DNA of 64,000 nt, taken from Candidatus Bathyarchaeota archaeon. Its GTDB lineage: Archaea; Thermoproteota; Bathyarchaeia; Bathyarchaeales; Bathyarchaeaceae. Position 1 is the stretch's first letter. The number at the start of each line of letters is the position of its first letter. Positions 52,316 to 62,400 of the stretch are shown here, in pieces. The DNA lies in the NCBI GenBank assembly GCA_004376295.1, contig SOJZ01000028.1, positions 23,491-87,490 on the forward strand, read 5' to 3'. Made by a program: the position numbers and the translations under genes. The notes below the pieces were generated by a model that was not told the origin of the DNA, did not search any database, and saw nothing but the letters and a program-made list of their open reading frames with translations.

Positions 52316-53332
52316 TTGAATGTTAAGGCGAGGGAAGGCGAACTGATAGAGAATTTGAGTGGATCAATTTTTGATGTGAAAGGTCTAATCCACCCTCCTA
52401 GAAGAATTGTAGCTTTCATTCGTTTCGTTCCCGACCCGAAGGGTGATCGTAAACGAGGCAAAATGAGGTATCGGAAGGTTTACGCTCTTTCCAGACGTTA
52501 CGTCTTGCTCCAGAAGGCTTTCCCAACCTATCTGATGTACGATTCAGTTTTTGATGAACACCTTTGCGAAGTACCAGTTAAAGCGATTAAGCATCATTAC
52601 AAGCCGGTTGATCGTTTGATTGAACTTCGGCACTGCAATGAACTAGACAAGGTTGAAAGTCAAACGTTTCAGTTTGCTGAGCTTCTGAAAGAATCAGCAA
52701 ATATTGAATGGGACAAAATCGGCATTTCAGGCTCAGTTCTAGTTAAGCTTCACAAGCCTGACTCAGACATCGATCCTATCGTTTATGGATCAGAAAACTG
52801 TCGTAAAGTGTACTTGACTTTGAAAGGCTTGTTAGAAGACGAGAAAAGTGCCGTTGACCCCTATAACTTGGAGGAATTGAGGAAATTATTCGATTTCCGT
52901 TCGAGGGACACCGCCATGTTGTTCGAAGATTTTGTTCGAACAGAGTCTAGGAAGGTTATGCAGGGCAAGTTTCTGCAACGTGACTATTCCATGCGCTTTG
53001 TGAAGGACTGGAATGAGATTGAGGAGCAGTATGGCACAACTCGTTATGTTAATGAAGGTTATGCCAGAGTCAAGGCTAGCGTGATAGACGATTCTGAATC
53101 GATCTTCACTCCATGCCATTACAAGATCAGCCATGTAGAGCTTCTTGAGGGAATCCATCTTGAGCCAATTAAGGAAATTGTGTCCTTCCGAGCAAGATTT
53201 TGTGAACAAGCCAGAAACGGTGAAACTGTGATTGCGCAGGGCAAGGTTGAGCGAGTGCAAAAGGAGGGAACAGAGGAATACTACAGATTACTTATCGGAG
53301 GTAACGTTTCAGACTATGTGATCTTAGTCTAG
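52316..53332 (+). CDS. Predicted nucleotidyltransferase (COG1665-like)
   Basis: This is the third paralogue. TTG 52316 has GGAAGGAT 7 bases upstream, and a TATA-like element near 52262 makes the earlier GTG 52277 less likely. The core reads IGISGSVLVKLHKPDSDIDP (GS and DxD near residue 150). The C-terminal domain contains VIDDSESIFTPCHYKISHV, matching the other two. It is on the opposite strand to them. Confidence 0.65.
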   Translation: MNVKAREGELIENLSGSIFDVKGLIHPPRRIVAFIRFVPDPKGDRKRGKMRYRKVYALSRRYVLLQKAFPTYLMYDSVFDEHLCEVPVKAIKHHYKPVDRLIELRHCNELDKVESQTFQFAELLKESANIEWDKIGISGSVLVKLHKPDSDIDPIVYGSENCRKVYLTLKGLLEDEKSAVDPYNLEELRKLFDFRSRDTAMLFEDFVRTESRKVMQGKFLQRDYSMRFVKDWNEIEEQYGTTRYVNEGYARVKASVIDDSESIFTPCHYKISHVELLEGIHLEPIKEIVSFRARFCEQARNGETVIAQGKVERVQKEGTEEYYRLLIGGNVSDYVILV

Positions 53333-53424
53333 TCGCCCAACGTTTAGATGCTGAAGAGATGAATTTTCGTAAGTAAAGGCCAACATATGATTCTTATATA
53401 CAAAACTCGACATAGACAATCAAC

Positions 53425-53700
53425 ATGAAATTAACGCAGGTTCCGCAAGGAACGATCATAGAAATCCGAGTGAAGCCCAAGTCAAGGCAGTTTAGGATGA
53501 AGCTAAACGATGAACTTGTGATATTTTGCCGGGAGACTCCGGTCAAGGGAAGAGTGAACAAGGAGCTGGTGAAACAGCTTTCAAGGCTGTTCAAGAAAAA
53601 AGTCGAAATCATTTCTGGCTTTACTTCGAAGCAAAAGAGGGTTCTAGTCAGAGATGCTGAAGTGAAAGAAGTTGAGAAATTACTAAAACATGGAGCATAA
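53425..53700 (+). CDS. DUF167/YggU family protein
   Basis: The 91-residue product has the DUF167 pattern: IEIRVKPKSRQFRMKL, VKGRVNKELVKQLSRLF and VEIISGFTSKQKRVLV. The family is widespread in bacteria and archaea, folds as a small alpha/beta protein and has no known function. It is the last gene before tRNA-Glu. Confidence 0.8.
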   Translation: MKLTQVPQGTIIEIRVKPKSRQFRMKLNDELVIFCRETPVKGRVNKELVKQLSRLFKKKVEIISGFTSKQKRVLVRDAEVKEVEKLLKHGA

Positions 53701-53803
53701 TGCTATTCTTGTGAGGAAAACAGCATTTTTCGTTTTTTAGCATGACGCGACGGAGAAAACTTAAAACGACAGAACGAATTATTGCATGATGCTCTGGAAT
53801 GCG

Positions 53804-53947
53804 GCTCCGGTAGAAGAAGGGAAAATCTTCCTCTTCTGCCAAATATAGCCAGGTTAAACATGCATATGCATGGACCAAGTATTCCGGCCTTTCGCCACTA
53901 AAAATGGAAGAAAGCCGGAGACCCGGGTTCGAATCCCGGCCGGAGCA
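53804..53947 (+). tRNA. tRNA-Glu (anticodon UUC) with three introns
   Basis: The 144-nt gene folds to a 75-nt tRNA if three segments are removed: 53814-53843 (30 nt, D-stem 5' side), 53851-53871 (21 nt, D loop) and 53895-53912 (18 nt, canonical position 37/38). Exons give acceptor GCTCCGG/CCGGAGC, D stem GTAT/GTAT, anticodon stem CCGGC/GCCGG with loop CUUUCG-A, T arm CCGGG-TTCGAAT-CCCGG and discriminator A. Intron 1 forms a hairpin. Exact intron borders may shift by a few bases. Intron 2 contains the palindrome ATGCATATGCAT. Confidence 0.85.
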
Positions 53948-53949
53948 CC
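53932..53949 (+). repeat. Left direct repeat (3' end of tRNA-Glu), probable attachment site
   Basis: AATCCCGGCCGGAGCACC, covering the 3' T arm and acceptor of tRNA-Glu, is repeated at 62826-62843 with one mismatch. Integration of mobile elements at the 3' end of tRNA genes leaves such a pair. Confidence 0.65.
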
Positions 53950-54113
53950 TCTTATTCCACACACACTTTCAACACGTCTGTCATATTTAGGTCATAGTAG
54001 TGGTTCATACACAACTGCGACTACTGAGGAGAATTCCTTGGTTAATGTTGTATTGGTTTGAATGTCGAGTAACTCAGCTTCAAGAAATAAACGCCCTATG
54101 GGAAACTGCACCC

Positions 54114-54126
54114 ACATGCATGCATC
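54114..54126. repeat. ATGCATGCAT palindrome before the zincin-like gene
   Basis: ACATGCATGCATC lies upstream of the gene at 54194; ACATGCATGC recurs right after the gene at 56282. Confidence 0.6.
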
Positions 54127-54193
54127 TTTAATAAAGCTACCGTTCTCTTTTGAATTAAGGCGACATTCAATGTTTCAAGGACGGAAAGCTAGA

Positions 54194-56269
54194 ATGATGA
54201 AGGGTCGGTTAATATCTTTCGTTTTATTGTTCTTGCTGTTTGGAATGTCTGGAAGCGAAAAGAGCACTTCTTCTGAACTCTCCGCCGATGCCATGGTGGA
54301 GTTAACAGGCTATCTGGAAACGATTTCACAAGGGTGGGATCAGACAGCGGTTGACTCGGCAAACGCGATATTGAGCAATGCTTCATATGATTTTGATGCA
54401 TGGGAAGATTTCTTTTCAGAATACTTTAGCAACAATTCCTTTACTGACGATCTTAGGAGCTATCTTGGGTATCCTGTTTTCTGGTGGTTTAGCTACGAGG
54501 CTCATTACAACTTGCAGGAGGGATTAATCAACCCCCTCATTAACAACACCGAAGGCATCATAAAAACTTATGAAGGAAATTTGAGCGATTCTTTGAGCAG
54601 TGATACTAACCTACTACAAACCCTGATGAACTCGCTCAGATTTCTAAATGACATGGTGCGCCCATTTGCAGTCATTAATGAAACCAGCAAAAACAGAATA
54701 TTCAACTTCTACAAAGGATTGGTAAACACGTATCCAAATTTTTTGAAGAAAGAAGTCACTTTCAACGTGGGGAGTGAGCCTTACCTTGCAACAGTGAGAG
54801 CTCAAGTTTACGCAAATCTAAGAGATACATTGCCGTTGACACTCGAAATCAAGAGTGAAACTGCACAAACCATCAATCTTACCCAATTACACCTCAACAC
54901 TTGGAACGATTTCTCCGTTCTGGTCTGTGACAATAACGGATTCGATATCAAACAACTCGATGTCATTTATGACACTCTGAAAGAAATCCCTCTGAACCTA
55001 CACAATCTAGGAATCGTTACTCAAAACGATTTGCTTGGTAACACTGGAGAAAAATATCAGTGGTTAGCCGTGGAATCTGGCATTAACATTTTTGATATCA
55101 AGGTTGGCTCAATTACGGAAAATGGGTTCCCAAACGATGTAACGCCGAAATATTCAGATGTCTTTTCGATTGTTCTGATCCATGAAATCAACCATGTAGT
55201 CGATGCCTGGTGGATATCAAATAGCAACACTCTTGATAATCGCAAAATGGATTTGATCGAAGCGGCAGGAAACATAAGTATGAACTACTTGAGAAGCATG
55301 TTCACTGATGATTTTTTCACCATGTATCCGCAAGAATTTTTTGCATCAATATCCAATCAATGGTTCAGTGATACCTTACACACCCTAGAACTTGGCCTAA
55401 CAAGATTCTCAAACGGATACACAGAACCAATCAACCAATTCCTCTTCTTCGCGGATATTTACTCCGCTGGAGGTAACCAAACGTTGTTCTACACATTGGA
55501 CGTAGAAGGTAACATAACGAAGACGATTATACCGTTGACACGGGATGCTAATGGACACATAAATTCCTTGTATTTTAACAGGACAAGATACTGCTTCACC
55601 CTAGACCAACAAGGCAACGTATTGGGCTTCAATTCTACACCGTGCAGTGTCTCGTCAATTGAAAGCAAACTTGTTGATGCTCCAGTAGACAAGGTCTATT
55701 TCTTGTACGCTGATCCCGTATTTATGACGCGACCAGAAGCAGCTTATGATATGATATCTGGTGGAATTGTTTATGGTCTCTGTGCAAACATTCAACACCA
55801 AGGCTTCAACACAACAAAGGATTGGCTACTAGATACTGGTGCGATAAACGCCACAACAATACGTAATGCAACAATCGCCATGTTTGGAGGTACGTTCCCT
55901 CATGCTTCAGTTAGATTTTATGTAGAAGACGCTGAGTTAACACCTATCAAAGAAGGATGGAATTCTACGCATTTCTGGTTTGAAAATCGGACCGGTAATA
56001 GAGTTGCTTCTTTGTCTTGGGCAACGGTGGCTGCGGGTCATGAGGACTTTTTCGTTATTGAAGTGTTCACGGAATGTAACAACACTTTCCTATTCATATA
56101 CGGTGTTGATTGGAGAGGAACATGGGCGGGAGGAATATACTTCAAAGAAGTGATGGTGGAGAACCTTTCCGACTACGAAAAACAATATTATATCTACCAT
56201 TGGGTTGACGACTCTGACCAAGACAGTATCCCGCAAAGCCCAGAGATAACAATGACATCATCTGGATAG
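54194..56269 (+). CDS. Secreted protein with zinc-metallopeptidase (HExxH) motif
   Basis: With ATG 54194 the product has 691 residues and begins with a signal peptide (MMKGRLISFVLLFLLFGMSG). HEINHVVDAWW near residue 329 is a HExxH zinc site. MYPQEFFASISNQWF, some 50 residues later, supplies a plausible third ligand Glu, as in gluzincins of the lethal-factor type. Many Asn-X-Ser/Thr sites fit an outside location. There is no C-terminal membrane anchor. It is the first of two genes in the tRNA-flanked island. Substrate and role are unknown. Confidence 0.55.
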   Translation: MMKGRLISFVLLFLLFGMSGSEKSTSSELSADAMVELTGYLETISQGWDQTAVDSANAILSNASYDFDAWEDFFSEYFSNNSFTDDLRSYLGYPVFWWFSYEAHYNLQEGLINPLINNTEGIIKTYEGNLSDSLSSDTNLLQTLMNSLRFLNDMVRPFAVINETSKNRIFNFYKGLVNTYPNFLKKEVTFNVGSEPYLATVRAQVYANLRDTLPLTLEIKSETAQTINLTQLHLNTWNDFSVLVCDNNGFDIKQLDVIYDTLKEIPLNLHNLGIVTQNDLLGNTGEKYQWLAVESGINIFDIKVGSITENGFPNDVTPKYSDVFSIVLIHEINHVVDAWWISNSNTLDNRKMDLIEAAGNISMNYLRSMFTDDFFTMYPQEFFASISNQWFSDTLHTLELGLTRFSNGYTEPINQFLFFADIYSAGGNQTLFYTLDVEGNITKTIIPLTRDANGHINSLYFNRTRYCFTLDQQGNVLGFNSTPCSVSSIESKLVDAPVDKVYFLYADPVFMTRPEAAYDMISGGIVYGLCANIQHQGFNTTKDWLLDTGAINATTIRNATIAMFGGTFPHASVRFYVEDAELTPIKEGWNSTHFWFENRTGNRVASLSWATVAAGHEDFFVIEVFTECNNTFLFIYGVDWRGTWAGGIYFKEVMVENLSDYEKQYYIYHWVDDSDQDSIPQSPEITMTSSG

Positions 56270-56449
56270 GTAATGTCCTGAACATGCATGCAAAGACTTG
56301 AGAAAGCAACTTCTATGGGTTATAGAATATTGTTTCGGAAATTTTAAGTGTTTGAAACTACACAATTATAACAAGAAGGGAGGAAATTGAATAGAAAAGC
56401 AGTTTCTGGAATAATGTATGCATGTAATACTTAGTTAGGCGGCATTGAA

Positions 56450-59400
56450 ATGAAAAAGAAAATCTTGGCTGTTTTCATCTCGGTGCTTTTGTCGGCCATG
56501 TTTTGTTCACGCTTCGTCCTGACTGCATCTGACTCCGAAGGAGCAACTCTAATTATGGGAACGACGGATTCTGTGGAGTCTACCATCGATCCGGCTCAAG
56601 CTTACGACTTCTTTGGGTGGGAGATAATCCAAAACACAGGCTGCACCTTGGTGGAGGTCGAACCTGGCTCATCGGCTACAGCGGAAGACTATAACCCAGC
56701 GTTGGCAACCTCGTGGACAACAAGTTCAGACCTGAAAACTTGGACCTTCACCCTCAGAAAAAGCGTCCTATTTGATGATGGAACAGAGTTCAATGCAACT
56801 CATGTAAAATACAGTTTCGATAGGTCTATGGGAATTGCCAGTCCTGATGGCCCTCAACTCAACATGGAGTACGGCGCTATCATAGATAATGTGGACGTCG
56901 TAAGTAAATACGTGGTCAAGTTTAACCTGAAAATACCCTTCGGCCCATTCCTAGCGTTAATGGCATGCCAAGCATCTTCTATCGTTAATCCGGAGTACGC
57001 TGAAGGATGGAAAACAAACTGGAGTGTGAACGATATAGTTTACTACACGGCAGGCGACCCACGGGCGAGCACTCCAATGGATTTGGGACCATACGTGTTG
57101 ACGAAATGGACGCGAGTTAGCGGAAAGGATCACGAAATGACATTGGAAGCGAACCCCAACTACTGGAAAAAGGCCGCAGGATTACCGAAAACGGAGAAAA
57201 TAATCATCAAGTTCTACGCTGACGCTACAGCACTCCGACTAGCTATCGAAGTTGGCGATATTGACGTAGCGTTCAGGCATCTCAGGGCAACGGACATAGA
57301 AGACCTTAAGGCTAATCCGGATTTGAAGGTCTGGCAGGGCGTGGGAACAGCCATTCAGTACATGATCTTCCAGCAAGACCCCTTGGCTGGTTTACCTCAG
57401 CTTGACGATTCGAGGGTGAGGAGAGCCCTAACAGCCTGTTTAGATAGGCCAGAAGTATGCACTACGGTGTTCCTCGACCAAGCGTATCCTCTGTATAGCA
57501 TGATACCAACGGGAATGATGGGGCGTCCCGAAGGGGTGCCTGGTCCGTTCAAGGTACTTGGAGACGCTAACTACACCTATGCTAAGAGCTTGCTTGCCGA
57601 TCTGGGCTACAACGAGGCGAACAAATTGGAAGTCGAGCTGTGGTACGAAACGAGTGGTCACTATCCTTCAAGCCCAGACCAAGCTGCCCTCTACAAGGAG
57701 CAAATTGAAGCAAGTGGAGTAATATCGGTGACCCTCAAGTCTGCTGACTGGCCACACTACAGGACAAATAGAAACGAAGGGGTTATGCACGTCTTCATAT
57801 ACGGATGGTACCCCGACTACATAGACCCAGACAACTACTGCTTCCTCTATAGCGCGCATGCTGCATGGCTGAACCACCATTATGCTAAATATAACGCAAC
57901 GAACAATTACATTGCGCTGAAGGCCGCATACGACGCAGCACGTGCCACAACAAACGACACTGAGAGAATAAGTCTGTATAACGAGCTTGAAGACTATGCT
58001 GTGGAAGACTGCCCGCTCGTTCCAATATGGCAAGGGGCCGCTTGGGCCGTAACAAAGCCAAACATCAAAGGCGTTTACCTAGACATAACACAGAGCTGGC
58101 GAATGTGGTACCTATACTCGACGCCCGCATACATGCCTGATACAATTTTACCTTTAGCAGACACCTACGTTGACGCTTTTTCAGTCGATACAGCCTACGG
58201 CGATAGAGACTATTTGGAGGTTGCAGACTATGCAAGCGGATTCTCCATCACTTCGTTAATGTTTGACATTTCAGAAGTCCCTGACAATCCGGACCCATCA
58301 TTTAGAGCACAGCTACGGCTCTACTGCTTCAATATTGCTGATCCACTCACCGTTGGCGTGCACTGGTGCGTAAACAACACGTGGAGCGAAGAAGACCTAA
58401 ACTTCATCTCATTCAGCGAATTCTTCAGAACCAGTCTAGCAGATATTGTCAGAGTCGACTCTGTAGATACATGGTATGAATGGAACGTGACTAGCTTCAT
58501 CCGGACGGCAAGAGAGGAAAACTACGAAAGAATAACATTAGCTTTAGAGGTTCAAGACACCCTTGACGGAACAGCACTCTCGCAATTCGCCTCAAAAGAC
58601 CAAGCGACACCTGAAATGCTCGAGTACAGTCCACAACTTGCCTATTCCATGCATGCATCTTCTAATGGCTATCCTGTTGCTCCCGATTTCATTTTGACTG
58701 ATATTGACGGAAATTCATTCTCGCTTAGCGATTATCATGGTAGAGTCGTTCTTCTGAATTTCTTCGCAACATGGTGTGCGCCTTGCGTGTATCAAATCCC
58801 ACATTTAGCAGAGATAAACAGAAACTACAATAGCGGCAAGGTTAAGATCATGTCAATTAGTTCCTCAAGCGACAGCGAAGCCGATCTTCAACAGTTCAGA
58901 AATACACACGGAATGGATTGGATCGTTGCCAGAGATACAGATGGAGTATTTGATAAGTACAATGTTTCTTACATTACAACACTTGTGATCATCGACCAAG
59001 ATGGCTACATCCGTTATAGACATGTAGGATTTACTGAGGCATCAGTCCTTTCTCAAGAAATGCATGAATGCATGCCGGATCCAGAAGATTACACGAAAGA
59101 ATACGAGAGTACTGTTGCCCACTGGCAGAGCAAATTCTACACGTTTGATGCGTCAGCAGGTCAAACAGCTACAATCGTCACTACAAGTAGGGGTTCCCTT
59201 TCAGAAGTCCATGTCTATGTGAGATATAATGATGAATTGATTTCTTGGAGAACGGTTGGAAGCATGCAATCAAAAACGATTCAGTTCATGGTGGCTCTGA
59301 GTAGAACATACCAAATTGAGGTTTATGGTTCAAATATAGGTGAAGTTTTTTGGGGAGCGCATGGGAATCGTTTCAGGCTGGAAATCACAGTTAGCTTTGG

Positions 59401-62400
59401 GAATTTTAAGCGAGGTAACGAAATCGGTATAATTGTGAATAATTATCATGGGTCACTTTATACTGTTGGAGGGGTAGGGGAATATTCCAACTCAGTTGGA
59501 TTTATTGGAAATAGATGGGGGTCAACAATAATTCAACCGCCCTACACTCGTGAGAAAAATAGAGGTTTCAACGCTATAGTTGTTTTTTACGATGAACATT
59601 ACGAAGATAGATTTACTAGTGATTTTGGTCCTGTGGCAATAAATGCACTAGTAGATCATGTTAATAATGGAGGGTCGCTTTTTGTTCAACAGCATGGTCT
59701 CCATGACAATTTGATGATACTTCTATCTAATTTTGATATATCGATAATTCTTTCGGGCGTGCGCAAGCAGGCAGAGGATAATGAAATATATTGGGTAAAT
59801 CACCCGATCTTCTATGATATTGATAGTTTAAGCGGTGGCATTTATTCAGGAATAACTCATAGAACAAATCAGAGTGGGCGTGAGATCGGTTTCGTCCATG
59901 GTACTGATTCTTTTGCTGCAACTTACGAAGATAGTGGTAAGATAATCAGTTATAGTGGTTCAATTTTTGAAAACGATTTCTTTCATAAAAAAGACAACTC
60001 TCTACTGTTGAAAAACACTATCGATTGGTTGTTGGATGAAAATGAGCCTTTTGTGGAAGAACCACCTCTGCCTAGACAATTTCTGCGTGAAAAATGGGTG
60101 AATAATGATATAGAAACGTATTCTGGGTTATCTCACACCCTGAGACTTCATGATGAGGATCTATATGTTTTCGGATCAGACAGAAGTATACAATCACTTA
60201 ATACTGATGATGGTCAGGAAGTGTGGAAATATGCTTTGGATTCTTATGCACACGATGCCATTTCTGATGGTCAGAAGGTATATATTGCAACCTCTGACGC
60301 GATTTATGCACTTGATTTTCACACAGGTGACCTTGTTTGGAATAGGCCATATTCTGTCTCTTCAGGTCTTTGTTTGTACGATGACATGTTGTTTTTTGGT
60401 TCAGGTTCATCTTTATTTTCAGTCGAGTCCTCTGACGGTGATTTGATTTGGCGCTTGGATGTTGAGATTGAAGCAAGACCCGTTATGTTGAACGATAGAT
60501 TGATTGTTGGTGGAGATCACTTAGTAGAGGCTAGGGATCCTGAAACGGGGGCACTTCTTTGGAGGTCATGGATGTATGGAGAAATGTATGGTTGGAATCC
60601 TCCTGCTGTGTCGGAAGACTATGATTTGTTTTTTTGTGGGACTGCTAGTGGTCATGTATGTGCGTTTGAGGGAAGCTCTGGAGAAATCCTTTGGGACTTT
60701 TGGACAGGCAGTGCTATTCATAATTCATTGGTATTAAGTGATAATGATGATTTGTATGCATATCCTGAAAACGGGGTTTTGTTTTCTCTTAATATGTTTT
60801 CTGGCAAAGTTAATTGGTTTAGATTTCTAGATGATAATAGAGATTATGAGGACTACCTTCCATCACCAACATATGTGAATGCAAGTGTATTGATAACTTC
60901 AAGAAAAAATATGTACATGTTCGATGTGAGTACAGGTGGAGAACTATATAAGCGAGGTTTTAATTCTGAGATTGAAACCGAAGCTATGGTAAAAGAGACT
61001 GAACAACGATACTTGATAATTGCTACCACGATTGGTGGCTCTATATATGCTCTCCAATCCCTGACTTCAAACGCGCTAGGATCTCTGCAAGTTGAAGTGG
61101 AAGGTGCACACCCTGGAGCTTTAATTCTGTATGATTCAAAATGGAATGAGATAACTCGTGTTCATCCTAGTGGGAGTACACACACTTTCTTTGGTTTGAA
61201 GCCTGGAATCTATCATGTTGAAGCGCGTAGGTATGATATGTGGATCGGCGAAGCTGTAAACATTGGTGTAAACGAGGAACAAACCTCAACACGAGTAGTT
61301 ACGCCACTTGCATTAAGACATGTAAATGTTACTGGGTATTACAGTGATGGCGTGACACCGCTATCAGGGGGTAAAGTGAGAATTTACAGTTATGACCATG
61401 AACATGATAGTTACAATTACCGGGATGAAATTTTGTTAGGTGATAATGGCAAACGGTTCATCGTTTTTTGGCCAACGTCAAAGGCTGGTGAGCATTACAA
61501 GATACTAGTGTTTTATAATGGGAATCAAGTGGGTTCTAATTCAAACGTTACCGTAGATAAGGATGTTGATAGTGAAATCACTTTTATTACAGATGCTTCT
61601 TTTGAAGGTACAAGAATTTCACCTCAACACATCTCGTTGATAGGTCAGGAAACCCGCGTATCCTGTTGGGCTGCTTCAAGTGCGATGGTTCTGAATTTCT
61701 ATGGTACTTATAGTGGCAGAGAATATTCTCGAGATATAGATTTTGCAAGTGAAATAGGGCTTCTCTGGGATTGGTATTATTACCATACAGGTTTGAAGGA
61801 GGTTGAGTTAATCCCATTTATTGGAAGGTGGGAAAGTACAATGGAACGATTAGGTAGACTCGACTTCTACCGTGATTCAGACCTTACATTCGAGGACGTT
61901 ATGGATGACATGCATAATAATCGTCCAATAATGGCGTTATATTATGATCATGGAGTGGGTCACGTGGTTGTCATAGTCGGTTATGTAGATAGACCAGGTT
62001 CAGATGATGATAGTGTGGTTATAAACGATCCTTCGCCTCTCGGGGAAGGAGAGGTGCAAATAAAGCCTTGGAAGGACGTAAAAGCACGCATGCTCTACGC
62101 ACTGGGGCCCATCCGTATCAATGCTATTCGCACTTTGTCCCAAACAATCGAAGGAACAATTTTAGTTTTTCAAGAAAGTCAGCACAAGCTTTACTTACAT
62201 ATCTATGATTCTCAAGAACGCCACGTGGGAATGAATTATACACTTGACAAGGTCGAAGTTGAAATACCAGACGCAAAATATCTAGACTTCAACACTACAA
62301 CAATGGTCGTTTTACCTCCTAACATTTCAGATTTTCGTTACGTAATAGACGCAAAATATGCTACGGAAGTAATAGAGGACTACAGCCTCGTAATAACCAG

